From Schlesneria sp. DSM 10557 (GTDB taxonomy: Bacteria > Planctomycetota > Planctomycetia > Planctomycetales > Planctomycetaceae), in contig NZ_CP124747.1 in assembly GCF_041860085.1 (NCBI RefSeq), positions 1,240,001-1,304,000 of the forward strand: a DNA stretch of 64,000 nucleotides, read 5' to 3'. The position numbers were made by a program, and so were the translations under genes. Of the stretch, positions 34,601 to 44,769 are shown piece after piece. The notes below the pieces were generated by a model. That model saw only the letters and a list, made by a program, of their open reading frames with translations, searched no databases and was not told where the DNA came from. Every line of letters starts with the position of its first letter. Within the stretch, counting starts at the first letter, position 1.

Positions 34601-35577
34601 GAAAACTCCAGATCACCCGGGATGAAGTGGAACCGGTTCGAGGCGGGATCAAGGTACAGCGAATAGTTGTGCCCGAGGGCAAGAAAGCTTTCGAGGTTCG
34701 AGGTGAGTGCGTTCGCGGAGACATACTTCAGGAACTGATCGAGATCGATGAACGATCCAATCTGGACCTGAAATTCCTCGTCAGAGGCAGTGTTGACCAG
34801 TTTTGCAAACGCAATCACCCGCTGTTGTTCTTCCGGCGTCGCCTCTCGCTGGGGACGGTAAAAGGCTTGATAGGCCTCCCAGTTCTCACCCGGAGCATCG
34901 ATTCCCCGGATCCGGAACGGCTTCATGACCAACCCCTTGTCGGATCCGAAATGTTCCCTCAAAAATCGCGCGTCAATCTCTTCGATGACGGTGTACAGCC
35001 CAAGGTATTCCCTGTTGTACCGGCCGGGCACCGTGAGGGTAACTTCTGCAAAGGCCGTTCTCGACGCTGGAACTCCCAGTGCCCGAAACAGATTGAAGGC
35101 CAGAGCTTCGCGGGCTTTCGAGGGATCAAGAGGCATCGAATGCAACTGAATCGACGACAGCCCGGCAAACGTCTGCTGCTCAAATCGATCGAACTCAATC
35201 TTCAGCGGGCGTTTCAGACCATTCGCCGCCACCAGATAAGTGATGTCACCCGCATAACGAATCCCCACCTTCTTAAACGTTTTTCCCTCAGCGGTGACGT
35301 TCCCTTCGGCCCAGCGGAACTCGGTTCCGAACAGGTTTCGATCACTCGGACGTGTCCCCTGCGCGGCGGGGGGTGGGGCACCAAACTGGGCCGGAGGAGG
35401 GGGCTGCATCGCTGCGTACTCCTTCTCCGACAACTCCAGATGCAGCGTCCAGACTTTCGCAGGGCCAAACGGACTGGCTGCCGTGGACGGATCGGACTGC
35501 GCGAGCAGCGAGGTACTCAGCAGCGACCACAGCACAAGACTCGGCACATGACTTCGCACGCAGAATCGCCAGATCAT
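31648..35577 (-). CDS. CotH-kinase / PVC-type dehydrogenase / HEAT / cytochrome c fusion
   Basis: 1309 residues with a signal peptide (LVLWSLLSTSLLAQ). Residues about 40-480 match the CotH spore-coat-like kinase fold (KVGIRYAGDITYL, RPLKIEFDRFEQQTF, YLGLYTVIEEID, DKGLVMKP). From about 500 there is a PVC-type membrane-bound dehydrogenase-like beta-propeller (DQDDDGKVDDVTVFA, WLYIGVGDYG, GLRNPFDLAIDP). Then come HEAT-like repeats (900-1120) and a C-terminal cytochrome c with CAACH near residue 1187. Related propeller-cytochrome proteins are a hallmark of planctomycetes, and fusion to CotH is unusual. GGAGAGG precedes the ATG. Confidence 0.85.
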   Translation of the reverse strand: MIWRFCVRSHVPSLVLWSLLSTSLLAQSDPSTAASPFGPAKVWTLHLELSEKEYAAMQPPPPAQFGAPPPAAQGTRPSDRNLFGTEFRWAEGNVTAEGKTFKKVGIRYAGDITYLVAANGLKRPLKIEFDRFEQQTFAGLSSIQLHSMPLDPSKAREALAFNLFRALGVPASRTAFAEVTLTVPGRYNREYLGLYTVIEEIDARFLREHFGSDKGLVMKPFRIRGIDAPGENWEAYQAFYRPQREATPEEQQRVIAFAKLVNTASDEEFQVQIGSFIDLDQFLKYVSANALTSNLESFLALGHNYSLYLDPASNRFHFIPGDLEFSFANLLLFGTPDQLMDVSLQKPYPGENKLPDRLFQIPEVTERYRQLLADQVATIFTHDRLMKEIAEIEQATAGVIEKEQAATASRPAPVAPFGPPPGAGGPQPPDLKTFVDKRLASISEQLSGKRVGYVPQPFSFGPPQSSQNAPAINESTFKEVVHVPAKFEATLFAAPPNVSYPVAIACEPTGAVYVAVDEQGSLGRTPGGGRILRCVDQDDDGKVDDVTVFARVEHPRGVTYRNGKVWVMHPPDLTVFQDLDGDGIAESSELLVTGLTTDQITERGGDHTTNCVRMGIDGWLYIGVGDYGIKEAQGKDGRKIVLRGGGVVRVRPDGTELEIYCRGLRNPFDLAIDPFLNLFTRDNTNDGAGWDTRVSLLKQSALYGYTQLFANFTDETMPTLGTFGNSGGTGGLFIQDPRWPEPYQDTLLTGDWGRSEVYRHALKENGPTFDLEQEVFIEIPRATGMDMDGNGRLYVASWRGGEASVFAGPNIGFVARVTPRDMQDVPFPDLNTLSVDQLIEALAAPQSVTRLHAQGEILSRGRNAETTKALIELASSDNARLEGRVAAVWTLKQLDGNASHVALGKLAEIAPLRESVLRALTDRSGETAELDPQLFVDSLNDPSPRVRAQAVISLGRLNRPETAASLLPLTMRSDGSVMPTQRPVQNQPDAGRVIPHLAVQALVQLQAVETCLEGLDGPSSVGALWALRSIHQPRVVDGLIRRLATARTEELRNGILTALIRLYHREADYDGSWWGIRPDNSGPYYDRVEWEMSSRIAGVITNAAKDSDPETVSLLKRELRRHGVEIAGISSNSASVGNEPDLIVVVPKADPANGKQLGNMSVDSALAQTLLASGDARRGEALFKTQACAACHTTADGQTPKGPHLFEIGKRYQRPELAESILKPSAKLAQGYECYQFVMVDGRTFAGFVVSERADATIIREADGRRRELKKSDVEERHLLKVSAMPEGIVANLTAEQLADLIEYLCTLK

Positions 35578-35876
35578 TCGGCCCTCTCCTGTCGAAAATC
35601 GTAGGGTTCTCGCCTGTGACGTCAGAAAGTCAGGAAAGCATCAGAGCGAGACGGGTTATTCAATCGCGACATCGGAATTGAATGGAACAGGATCGGACTG
35701 AATGAGATGACCGACACAGACGAGTCATTAAACGGCTTCGTGGGAGCATCCTGATGATGAAACCGACTTCATAACCCTTAACACACGTAACCCCATGCCA
35801 ACGGGGAGTACGAAACAGTGTCTGCCCCGTTCTCCCAGTTCAAAATCCGCTGCTCATCAATGAACGACGCTCACCA

Positions 35877-37466
35877 TTAATTAGGTCGTTCCGTATGAAT
35901 CAGCCAATCCTCATTCAGTTCGACGTGCTTGATAGAGTAACGCCTGAAGGTAAATGTCACATGAATCTTGCCGTCGCCTGTCTGAATGATACAAGGATAA
36001 GAGTACTCACCGGGATTCGACTCCAGATGGAACGGGGTTTCCCAGGTACGGCCTTCATCGACCGACCGGACAATGCTCAGCGGCGTACGGGCCAGTTCCG
36101 AATCATTGAACACAGCGACGACATGACCATTCGCCAGTCGGGTCATCGTGATTCCCGAATCGGGGCACCGCAACGCGGACGGAGTTGCTTTCGTCCAGGT
36201 CTCGCCCCCATCACTCGATTCGATCTGCGTGATTCGGGGAGCGTGCCGCATCATGCTGAACAGCGATTTGTCATTGCGCTGAATGACGGCAGGCTGGTTT
36301 CCCCCATTCGTAAAGCCTCCCCGGCGCCACTGCTTTCCACCATCAGCACCAATGAGAAAGATGGAACCGGCCACACCATCGACGTTCGCTTCCAGTGGCA
36401 GCACCAGATCCCCGGACGCAAGTCGGACGGGTGGATTGCGGGGGACGGCCCGCAGTTTGGCGTCAAGGAACTCGCTGTCCTTGCTCCAGGTAAAGCCATG
36501 ATCGGTCGAGACGCGCGACATTAGTCGGCAGTTATCCCACCCCTGGCCACGCCCCAGCGGCCGGGTGTATTCCATGCGGCACCAGATGATCCAGACACGT
36601 TCATGCCCGTCAACGAAGATGACACCGTTTCCGGGCAGGGGGTCTGGTCCCGAGATCAAGGCCTGTGGTTTTCCCCAGGTTCGCTCTCCGGCCGGACGAC
36701 GCGAAAGAAACAACGTCTGGTCGTCGGCAGACTCGTAACTTCCCCCATACCAGAGGCAGAGCAGATCACCGTTGGCCGCTTCCGCGATCGTCGAACAATG
36801 ATAGACCGACGCACCCGGGATTCGTTCAAACAGCAGTTCCGAAGAAAACGAGATGGCCCCGTACTTATCGTGCAGCTTCTGCTTCTGTTCCGTCGGCGCC
36901 AGTGGCGACGGTGTGACCACCGCTCCCTCGAACTTGGGTTTGATGCCGTTCACCACGGCCGCATCAAACGCCAGTTGACCCGCACGCGATTCCAGCCCAC
37001 CGCGGTGAACCAGTTTCCCCGTCCCATCGACCAGAGCCACGGAAGGAATCGTGGATATGTCGAGCTTCTGAGACAGCGTCCCGGTGGGATCACGATAAAT
37101 CGTAAAGATCAGTCCCCGGTCGCGTGCATACTCCGCCAGTTCCTCTGCAGACTCGGCGTTGTTGGAGCAGACGCCGATATACACGACTCCCAGCCGACGA
37201 TGTTTTCGGTAAAGCGTGCTGATCGCTTCCAGCGACTGATCCACCGCTTCGCTGCGTCCTGAAAGAAACAGGAACGCCGCTGCCGCACGCTCTTTCGTGG
37301 GGGCGACGGCGAGTTCTTTTCCCCGTGCGTCCATCAGTGTGATCTCGCCGACATCGTCACCCAGTTCGACTGAAGCGCTTGCGGAATTTCCATTCAGCAG
37401 CACGAAACTCCCCACTGCGAGGATCGTGAAGACTCTGAAGCAGCGAAAACTGGTCATTGACAGCAT
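35877..37466 (-). CDS. Secreted sialidase-like propeller with an inactive thioredoxin-fold domain
   Basis: 529 residues from the ATG at 37464-37466; 37457 and a GTG at 37490 are alternatives. A signal peptide (CFRVFTILAVGSFVLLNGNSASA) is followed at about 35-190 by a peroxiredoxin/thioredoxin-like domain (FLFLSGRSEAVDQSLEAI, TIPSVALVDGTGKLVHRGG) that lacks the CxxC pair and so should not be a redox enzyme. The rest is a six-bladed BNR/sialidase-like propeller with aspartate-box sequences STDHGFTW, SSDGGETW and SVDEGRTW. It may hydrolyse or bind exported glycans. Neither domain's substrate is visible. Confidence 0.82.
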   Translation of the reverse strand: MLSMTSFRCFRVFTILAVGSFVLLNGNSASASVELGDDVGEITLMDARGKELAVAPTKERAAAAFLFLSGRSEAVDQSLEAISTLYRKHRRLGVVYIGVCSNNAESAEELAEYARDRGLIFTIYRDPTGTLSQKLDISTIPSVALVDGTGKLVHRGGLESRAGQLAFDAAVVNGIKPKFEGAVVTPSPLAPTEQKQKLHDKYGAISFSSELLFERIPGASVYHCSTIAEAANGDLLCLWYGGSYESADDQTLFLSRRPAGERTWGKPQALISGPDPLPGNGVIFVDGHERVWIIWCRMEYTRPLGRGQGWDNCRLMSRVSTDHGFTWSKDSEFLDAKLRAVPRNPPVRLASGDLVLPLEANVDGVAGSIFLIGADGGKQWRRGGFTNGGNQPAVIQRNDKSLFSMMRHAPRITQIESSDGGETWTKATPSALRCPDSGITMTRLANGHVVAVFNDSELARTPLSIVRSVDEGRTWETPFHLESNPGEYSYPCIIQTGDGKIHVTFTFRRYSIKHVELNEDWLIHTERPN

Positions 37467-37706
37467 TTCCGAGTTAGATGATTCGATCACCAGAACATCA
37501 AAAGATGATTACACTGTCTCTGCCCGAAATCCATTGAGCAACAATCAAAGAAGGACTGATCGGTGATCTCTCTTGAATAGTGGCCGAAGTCGGTCTTCAA
37601 AGGGGACCGTATGACGGGAATCCACGTGGTCACAGCTCAGCCAGAACCACTTCCCAACCGGAAGGCCTTGTTCAGGCATCTCCAGTGTGGTCCTGATTGA
37701 GTGGTT

Positions 37707-39923
37707 TCAGCCGGGCACGACGCGAACAGCGCAACTCTTATAAGAAGGCTGCTTCGAATAGGGATCAAAAACCGGGTCGGTGAGCCGATTCGTCCCTTCA
37801 TAATGCATGGGGATAAACACGACTCCGCTGGGAACGGCGGGTGTGAGGAACGCCATCGCTCGTATCTCGCCTCGCTGGGATTCGACTGTCACCCATGTCT
37901 TCGGGGCGATCCCCAGCTTGCGGGCGTCCGCTGGATTCAGTTCCACGAAGGGCTGCTCAGGGTAAAGCTTCCGCAAGACAGCAGATTTCGACGTACGAGT
38001 CTGCGTGTGCCACTGCGAGGCGGAACCTCGTCCGGTCAGAAGATTAAAGGGATACTTCTCTGAAGGGGGTTCTGTCAGTGGCCGAGGATCTTCAAAGACG
38101 AATCGCGCCCGTCCGTTCGAATGGTAGAATTTGCCATCTTCAAACAGCCGACGTTCCTGGCGAACATCCGGCACCTTCCCTGCGTAAGGCCACTGGATAC
38201 CTCCTCGTTCTTCCAGGAAAGCGTAGTCTGAAATCTGGGAGATATCGCACGGTTGTCCCCGCGAAAGCTCCTTCATGATTTCAAAAACGGCCGCAGGACT
38301 GGACCAGCGCCGAAACATCTCTCCGCAGCCCCAGTAGTGCGCAATCAGTTGAAAGATCTGAAAATCGGCAAGGGCGTGACCGGGCGCATTGTGCACCTTC
38401 TTTAACACGCCCAGTCTTCGCTCAGAGTTGATGAAGGTCCCTTCCTTTTCACCCCAGCCAGCGGCAGGCAGCACCAAATCTGCCCGGACCGCCGTCTCGG
38501 TAGAATGGTACATGTCTTGTACGACGAGAAAATCAAGTCGCTCGAGAATATCGCGCGCCTGATTCTGGTTGATCCACGAATGGGCCGGATTCGTACAGAC
38601 GACCCACAGGCCTTTGATTTTCCCCCGCAGAATGCCTTCCATAATTTCAGGATAGGCCCAACTGTTTTCCGCTGGAATTCGATTCGGATCAATGCCCAGG
38701 ACCGTTGCGACTTTGGCTCGATCGTCGGAACACTTGAAGTCGTATCCTCCCATCAGGCTGGTTGTGTTGCTGAACAGTCGCGATCCCATCGCGTTGCACT
38801 GTCCGGTGATGGAGTTGGCCCCGGTCCCCGGCCGGCCAATGTTTCCCGTCATCAGAGCCAGATTGATGATCGCTTGAGCCGTTCGAACCCCCTGATGACT
38901 TTGATTTACCCCCATCGTCCACCAGAACGAAGTTCGGTTTCGGTCGTGAATCGTCTCTGCAAATCGCACGATCTGATCAGGACGTAATCTCGTTTCGGCG
39001 GCGACACGCGAAACCTCAAACGGTTCAACAAACCGCGCAAACTGGTCATACCCTTCCGTCGATTGGTCAATGAATCCTTGATCGACCCAGCCGTTTTCAA
39101 TCAGAATGCGCGCGGTCCCATAAAACAGAATCTGATCCGATTTCGGTGCGATTGCCAGATGCTGTGTCGCGTACATCGCGGTTTCGGTCATGCGGGGATC
39201 GATCACGACGATCTCAGGCGATCGGCGATTTCGCATCACGCGTTCCCACATGATGGGATGAGCCAGACACGGATTGGCTCCCGTAAAGACGAGAACGTCA
39301 GACTCTTCGAAGTCCGCGTAGGTGTAGGGGGGGGCATCAAATCCAAATGCCTGCTTATACGCGACCACGGCTGTCGCCATACATTGGCGCGTGTTTCCAT
39401 CACCGTGAAGCATTCTCATTCCGAATTTCGCCAGCGCTCCGAGGAAAGCCATCTCTTCCGTGGCGATTTGTCCTGTGCTGAGAAAGGCAATGGAATGGGG
39501 TCCGTGTTGCTCCTGAATCCCCTTCATGCGGGATACAAACTCGGTCAGCGCCGTGTTCCAATCCACAGTGACCAGTTTACCGCTGGCATTCCGCATGAGG
39601 GGTGTCGTCGCCCGATCGGGTGCGTCAAGGACCGTGAGGGCTTCCCAACCTTTGGGGCAGGCCATCCCCAGGTTCACCGGGTAGTCCGTCGATGGAGATA
39701 AGTTTGCTGCCACGCCATTGCGAAGATGGATGTCCAAACTGCAACCGGTTGAGCAATAGCCGCAGACCATCTTCGTGACAGCTTCGGGCAGATGACGCGA
39801 AGGAAGTTGCCCGAGACCGAATCCGCCAGGTTCCTGCACCAGTTCTCGGGCTAATGCCCCTTCGCGCTGATGAATGAGCGACAACGGAGGAACTTGTCGA
39901 AGACTGTCAATCAGCTTACTCAT
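37707..39923 (-). CDS. nasA: Assimilatory nitrate reductase, molybdopterin catalytic subunit
   Basis: 738 residues from the ATG at 39921-39923, which overlaps the previous stop as ATGA. The [4Fe-4S] ligands are C54, C57, C61 and C89 ([10 protein letters not shown] and LGMACPKG). The molybdopterin-oxidoreductase core follows ([60 protein letters not shown]), and a C-terminal molydopterin-dinucleotide-binding domain with [18 protein letters not shown]. It reduces nitrate to nitrite in the cytoplasm. An upstream in-frame extension to 40136 overlaps the partner gene and is rejected. Confidence 0.94.
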   Translation of the reverse strand: MSKLIDSLRQVPPLSLIHQREGALARELVQEPGGFGLGQLPSRHLPEAVTKMVCGYCSTGCSLDIHLRNGVAANLSPSTDYPVNLGMACPKGWEALTVLDAPDRATTPLMRNASGKLVTVDWNTALTEFVSRMKGIQEQHGPHSIAFLSTGQIATEEMAFLGALAKFGMRMLHGDGNTRQCMATAVVAYKQAFGFDAPPYTYADFEESDVLVFTGANPCLAHPIMWERVMRNRRSPEIVVIDPRMTETAMYATQHLAIAPKSDQILFYGTARILIENGWVDQGFIDQSTEGYDQFARFVEPFEVSRVAAETRLRPDQIVRFAETIHDRNRTSFWWTMGVNQSHQGVRTAQAIINLALMTGNIGRPGTGANSITGQCNAMGSRLFSNTTSLMGGYDFKCSDDRAKVATVLGIDPNRIPAENSWAYPEIMEGILRGKIKGLWVVCTNPAHSWINQNQARDILERLDFLVVQDMYHSTETAVRADLVLPAAGWGEKEGTFINSERRLGVLKKVHNAPGHALADFQIFQLIAHYWGCGEMFRRWSSPAAVFEIMKELSRGQPCDISQISDYAFLEERGGIQWPYAGKVPDVRQERRLFEDGKFYHSNGRARFVFEDPRPLTEPPSEKYPFNLLTGRGSASQWHTQTRTSKSAVLRKLYPEQPFVELNPADARKLGIAPKTWVTVESQRGEIRAMAFLTPAVPSGVVFIPMHYEGTNRLTDPVFDPYSKQPSYKSCAVRVVPG

Positions 39924-41686
39924 GAGCGTACTCCACCCGGCATGCGGGGGCTCGAGACCGCGGCAAAGAACAGGTAGCGTTCGAACAATTCCGCACCGAG
40001 ACAGCCGAACCAGATGAGACAAATCGTGCTGGCAATCAACGGTTCCGCAAGGACTGATCCGTCCTTCTTCAGCAGATGCAACAACAGCGATGGCAGAGCA
40101 AGTCCGCCCAGCACCCCCAGGCTGAGTCGCGCCCATGCCACGGGGAGCAGCGGTCCGCAGACAAGCAAGGCCGAACGCTTCAGCGAGGTCATCCGCGAAC
40201 TTAATCGATGCCTCAACAGCGCGAGGTCAAACAGCAGCTTTGCCAGATTGAACGCGATGACCATGGGAACCAGTGAACGACCAATTCCAAGCAGCATCCG
40301 TGTTGCGACGTTGGCATCAACGAACCATTGCATCAGCAGGCACGAAAGCAACGTCGTCGTCGTCCCCAGCAGCGCAGTCGTTAATGTAAACCGAATGAGT
40401 GTCTGTTCGAGATTCCACAGGTCTCGCTGGGTGAAAACATAAATCATGACCGAACAGAAGACCCCGCTGAGCCCGACCGATGAGACCAGTCCCCCGAGGA
40501 TCGGCAGGTAGGGGTGGACAAAACGCGCCATCGGCAATGCAGTCGACGAGGGCTGACTGTCAATCCAGCATGCCACCGCATAGAGAACTGCTAAGCACGC
40601 GAACAGACCGAACAACACAATCTCGCGACTCAGCCATGAGTGTCGCCAGCCCAGAATTCCGCGAAAGGCGTAAAGAGGACGCCCCAGATGGCAGGTGCTT
40701 GCGGCGAGGGCGAGCAGGCCAAGAATCAATGCACTCGTCGCATGCAGTGGACGAAAGAATGCAGCCAGATCCGCCCCGACCGTCGTATCGAGAATGAATC
40801 CAATCGTGAAGGCCCCAACCGACAATTGCGTCAAAACCAGCATCAGGATCAACGGCCAATGAGGATGGGCAGGGCTGATCGAATAATAGTCCGCAGGCAG
40901 CATATTCCGCGGAAACTGACGTGAAGTTTTATAGGTCGTCGTCGGCAGTGTCAGACTGGGATCGGGAGCCGCGGGCAGAAAGTTGTTCGCCTCGGAATCT
41001 TCGATCACTCGCTGAATGCTCACAACCCCAATCGCGATCGCTTCGTGAGGACATGCCTGCACGCAGGCTGGGGCCTCCCCCTTCGACAACCGATTCGAGC
41101 ACATGTCGCACTTGCGCACGATCCCTTTCCCCGGATGATATTTGGGAACGTTGTAGGGGCAGGCAAGTGTGCAGTACTGGCAGCCGAAGCATTGATCGTC
41201 CAAGTGCTTGACAATACCCGTCTCGGCATTTTTTTCGTAAGCATCCACAGGGCAGGCGCTCATGCATGCGGGCTCGACACAATGATGGCACGCCGCAGTC
41301 ACATGCTGCATGACAGGATTAAATTCGGTCCCGCCGACAAGCAGTCCCACATCACGCCACGTTTCATTCTGATCCAGTCCATTTAACGAGTGGCAGGCCG
41401 TGACGCAGGCTTTGCAACCCGAACAGCGGTCGAGGTCCACCTCAAACGCATACTGCTGCCCTGCCGCAGGAGGTGTCGCCGGGAGGAGCTTCTCGTAGTA
41501 CCTGGCCTGGGCGGGTCTGTTATCAGTCCGGTGTTCTCGAGAAAACATCTCAACAGCGCTTAATTCCTGCTGCTGCTGAAGGAGATGGGCGATCAACGAA
41601 ATGCCGTCAGGACGCTCGGCCGGAACCGGAGAAAGATCATGATGAAAATCCTGCAGTGTCAGGGGGCGGGTTTGGAGTGTCGTCAT
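39920..41686 (-). CDS. Fused four-cluster FeS protein and DmsC-like membrane anchor for nitrate reductase
   Basis: 588 residues. Residues about 70-240 hold four [4Fe-4S] binding segments ([39 protein letters not shown]...CVQAC), as in DmsB/NrfC electron-transfer subunits. From about 280 to 560 there are some eight membrane segments like DmsC ([21 protein letters not shown] and [16 protein letters not shown]). In most reductases these are two separate proteins; here they are one. It would bring electrons from the quinone pool to the nitrate reductase at 37707. It overlaps both the nirBD gene and the nasA gene by four bases. Confidence 0.9.
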   Translation of the reverse strand: MTTLQTRPLTLQDFHHDLSPVPAERPDGISLIAHLLQQQQELSAVEMFSREHRTDNRPAQARYYEKLLPATPPAAGQQYAFEVDLDRCSGCKACVTACHSLNGLDQNETWRDVGLLVGGTEFNPVMQHVTAACHHCVEPACMSACPVDAYEKNAETGIVKHLDDQCFGCQYCTLACPYNVPKYHPGKGIVRKCDMCSNRLSKGEAPACVQACPHEAIAIGVVSIQRVIEDSEANNFLPAAPDPSLTLPTTTYKTSRQFPRNMLPADYYSISPAHPHWPLILMLVLTQLSVGAFTIGFILDTTVGADLAAFFRPLHATSALILGLLALAASTCHLGRPLYAFRGILGWRHSWLSREIVLFGLFACLAVLYAVACWIDSQPSSTALPMARFVHPYLPILGGLVSSVGLSGVFCSVMIYVFTQRDLWNLEQTLIRFTLTTALLGTTTTLLSCLLMQWFVDANVATRMLLGIGRSLVPMVIAFNLAKLLFDLALLRHRLSSRMTSLKRSALLVCGPLLPVAWARLSLGVLGGLALPSLLLHLLKKDGSVLAEPLIASTICLIWFGCLGAELFERYLFFAAVSSPRMPGGVRS

Positions 41687-44600
41687 GATGCAGTCACCGA
41701 TTCAGGGTGTTCTGCACAGCTCGTTGCCAGGCTGCAACCAATCTCCGTGGCATACACGTCATCAAGGATTTCGACGCGCGGAAGATCCAGGTAGACGCTT
41801 CCCCCTTCGACTTTGATCGGGAAGGTTTTGATTTTGTACTCCGCATCCGACAGGGATTCGCCAGTTTTCAGCGAGAAGGTTTTCTTGTGAAGTGGACAAG
41901 CCACTTTCGGGGTCCCGTTCGCATCACCAATCAGTCCGCGCGACAGGACGAACGCTTTCTTGTGCGGGCACATGTTTTGAGTGGCGTACCATTCCCCTCG
42001 GCTGGAGTAGTTGAAAACCGCGATCTGCGTTTTGCCGTATTTGACTGTCGCACCTCCATCCATGGGAAAGTCATCGACCGCCCCCACTTTGACCCAGCGA
42101 GTCTCCGCGTCAGTCACCCGACCGAATTGCCGGTCGACATCTGACTGGAACTGTTCCAGAGAGACAATTTCGTTCGGCCAGTCAGCCGGACGGGTCTGGC
42201 CCCGTTCCGTCACGAATTCGATGCAGGGTTCCGTCTCTTCGGTATTGACGAATTGCCGGAATCGCTTGCGCTTTTCGGGGTCATCCACGACCGACTTCCA
42301 CTCGCACTGATACGTATCAACCAGATGCTGAAGCCTGGACTCCAGTTCTGAGGCCAGTCCCAGCGAGTCGTCGATCACAACCGCGCGGATGTGATCGATC
42401 CCCCCTTCAAGCTTGTCGCACCAGACCGAGGTTCGCGTCAGCTTGTCGGCCGTCGCGATGTAGTACATCAGAAATCGATCGATATACCGAATCGCAGTCT
42501 CTTCATCGATCCCCGCTGCCAGAAGTTCGGCATGGCGTGGTTTTGTTCCACCGTTCCCACAGACGTAGAGGTTATAGCCCCCTTCCACCGCGATCAGACC
42601 AACGTCCTTCGACTGTGCCTCGGCACATTCCCGGGTACACCCTGAAACGGCCATTTTGATCTTGTGAGGTGAACGAATCCCCTTGTAGCGGTTCTCGACT
42701 TCAATCGCGAAACCGACTGAATCCTGCAAACCGTACCGACACCACGTCGTCCCGACGCAGCTTTTGACGGTTCTCAGCGATTTGCCGTAGGCGTGCCCGC
42801 TTTCGAATCCGGCATCGACCAGCTTTTCCCAGATGTCGGGCAAGTCCTGAACCTGTGCACCGAACAGGTCAATCCGTTGTCCACCCGTAATCTTCGTATA
42901 GAGATTGTACTCCTGAGCAACCTCACCCAGCACAATCAGCTTTTCAGGAGTGATCTCACCTCCGGGGACACGTGGCACAACCGAATACAACCCGCCTCGC
43001 TGCATGTTGGCCAGAAATCGATCATTGGTATCCTGTAAGGCTTCGTGCCGTGGATCAAGGATATTGTCATTCCAGAGCGATGCCAGAATGGAGGCAATCG
43101 TTGGCTTGCAAATTTCGCAACCTGTGCCCGTTCCGTATTGCTTGAGAATCTCGGAAAACGTTTTCAACTGCTTGAGTTTGATCAGCGCGAATAACTCGGT
43201 TCGTGAATACGCAAAGTGTTCGCACAAATGGTTCGACACATTCTTTCCGAGCCGCTTCATGTGAGCCTTGAACAGGTCCGTCACTTGTGCAAAACAGCCG
43301 CCGCAACTGGCCCCCGCCTTTGTGCACGCCTTCACGGCCGCCGGGGACTCAAGATTGTGTTCCGTAATCGCGGCACAAATCGCCCCTTTGGAGACGTTGT
43401 TGCAAGAGCAGATCGGGGCCGAGTCGGGCATGCTGTCGATTCCACCCACCGCCGAAGCCGAGGTCGAACTCCCCACGATCAATTCATGAGGAGGGCAGGG
43501 GAGGACCGTACGTGTTTTCGCCAGCATCGAGAGCATCCCGTACTGAGACGCATCACCAACGAGAATCCCCCCCAGCAGATATTTGCCGTCGCGCGAGAAC
43601 AGCAGCTTTTTGTACTTGCCACCAAACGGGTCTTCAAATTGCAAAGGTGTCGCGGTCTCTATAGTGGCCTCATAGTCACCGAAGCTCGCAACTTCGACAC
43701 CCATCAGCTTGAGTTTGGTTGAGACATCCGCTTTTTCGAATCGCTTGTCCCCCCCTGTCAGAGTGGAGGCCAGCGCATCCGCCATCTCATACCCCGGTGC
43801 CACCAATCCGTAGATCATCCCGTTGTGATACGCACATTCGCCAATGGCATAAATGTGGGGATCAGAAGTTCTCAGCTGGTCATCAATTTTGACTCCCCCC
43901 TGCGGGCCGAGTTCCAGGTGAGCCAGAACCGCGAGTTCGTCTCGAGGGCGGATTCCCGCAGATACAACGATCATGTCGACCGGGAGTCGAGTCCCATTGT
44001 CAAACTCGATCCCTTCCACCTGGGTTTGACCGTGAACGGCCTTCGTAGTGCAGTTCAGATGAACGTGGACTCCCAGCGCAGCGATCTGATTGACCAGGAC
44101 CCGGGATCCTGCATCATCGATCTGGCGGTGCATCAGTCGGCCGGTGTTCTGGATGACGTGCGCTTCCAGCCCCAGATCGTAAACGGCCTTGGCCGCCTCC
44201 AGCCCCAGTAGACCACCACCGATCACCGCACATCGTCGCGACGTGGAGGCGTGGGAAATCATCCGTTCCAGGTCTTCAATCGTGCGGTAAACAAAGACGC
44301 CTCGTTTTTCGATGCCGGGAACTTTTGGAACGAATGGATAGGAACCCGTTGCCAAGACCAGCCGGTCATATTCAATCACCACTCCTTTTTGAGATGTGAC
44401 TGTCCGTTGCTGGCGATCGATCCGGTCGGCACGATCGCCCACATGCAGTTCGACGCCGTTCGCCGAGTACCAGTCGAGCTTTGCAAGCATTAGCTTTTCT
44501 GCATCGCGATGGGCGAAGAACGATGTCAGCCCGACCCGGTCATACGCCGCTCGAGGTTCTTCGCAGAAGGTCACGATCCGATATTGCCGAGCTGTGTCGT

Positions 44601-44706
44601 ATTGAACCAGCTTCTCGCAGAAACGAAGTCCGACCATTCCGTTGCCAATGACAACGATCGTCTGTTGGTCCGAAGCGCAAGTTTGACGGGATTGGGCAGT
44701 GATCAT
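41683..44706 (-). CDS. nirBD: Fused NirB-NirD, NAD(P)H nitrite reductase
   Basis: 1007 residues. The NirB part has an N-terminal FAD/NAD(P)H domain (VVIGNGMVGLRFCEKL; CAVIGGGLLGLEAAKAVYDLG), a BFD-like [2Fe-2S] module (CSCNNVSKGAIC near 432, then CTKAGASCGGC), a sulfite/nitrite reductase ferredoxin-like half domain, and the siroheme-[4Fe-4S] site (CVGTTWCRYG and SGCTRECAEAQSKDVG). The last 130 residues are the Rieske-type NirD domain with NMCPHKKAFVL and CPLHKKTFSL, usually a separate protein. It reduces nitrite to ammonium in the cytoplasm. It is between the transporter and the FeS protein and overlaps the latter by 4 bp. Confidence 0.95.
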   Translation of the reverse strand: MITAQSRQTCASDQQTIVVIGNGMVGLRFCEKLVQYDTARQYRIVTFCEEPRAAYDRVGLTSFFAHRDAEKLMLAKLDWYSANGVELHVGDRADRIDRQQRTVTSQKGVVIEYDRLVLATGSYPFVPKVPGIEKRGVFVYRTIEDLERMISHASTSRRCAVIGGGLLGLEAAKAVYDLGLEAHVIQNTGRLMHRQIDDAGSRVLVNQIAALGVHVHLNCTTKAVHGQTQVEGIEFDNGTRLPVDMIVVSAGIRPRDELAVLAHLELGPQGGVKIDDQLRTSDPHIYAIGECAYHNGMIYGLVAPGYEMADALASTLTGGDKRFEKADVSTKLKLMGVEVASFGDYEATIETATPLQFEDPFGGKYKKLLFSRDGKYLLGGILVGDASQYGMLSMLAKTRTVLPCPPHELIVGSSTSASAVGGIDSMPDSAPICSCNNVSKGAICAAITEHNLESPAAVKACTKAGASCGGCFAQVTDLFKAHMKRLGKNVSNHLCEHFAYSRTELFALIKLKQLKTFSEILKQYGTGTGCEICKPTIASILASLWNDNILDPRHEALQDTNDRFLANMQRGGLYSVVPRVPGGEITPEKLIVLGEVAQEYNLYTKITGGQRIDLFGAQVQDLPDIWEKLVDAGFESGHAYGKSLRTVKSCVGTTWCRYGLQDSVGFAIEVENRYKGIRSPHKIKMAVSGCTRECAEAQSKDVGLIAVEGGYNLYVCGNGGTKPRHAELLAAGIDEETAIRYIDRFLMYYIATADKLTRTSVWCDKLEGGIDHIRAVVIDDSLGLASELESRLQHLVDTYQCEWKSVVDDPEKRKRFRQFVNTEETEPCIEFVTERGQTRPADWPNEIVSLEQFQSDVDRQFGRVTDAETRWVKVGAVDDFPMDGGATVKYGKTQIAVFNYSSRGEWYATQNMCPHKKAFVLSRGLIGDANGTPKVACPLHKKTFSLKTGESLSDAEYKIKTFPIKVEGGSVYLDLPRVEILDDVYATEIGCSLATSCAEHPESVTAS

Positions 44707-44769
44707 GACCTACTCATCCTGAGCAACAGAAAGTTGAAGCGGAAATCGACGCAATGAGACAGGCACCCC

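Noticed and set aside
34432-35604. 390-codon open frame on the plus strand
   Set aside because: Antisense to the CotH fusion gene; translation is arginine- and glutamine-rich without motifs.
39924-40136. Upstream extension of nasA
   Set aside because: Overlaps the FeS/anchor gene in another frame; ATGA coupling at 39920-39923 gives the better start.
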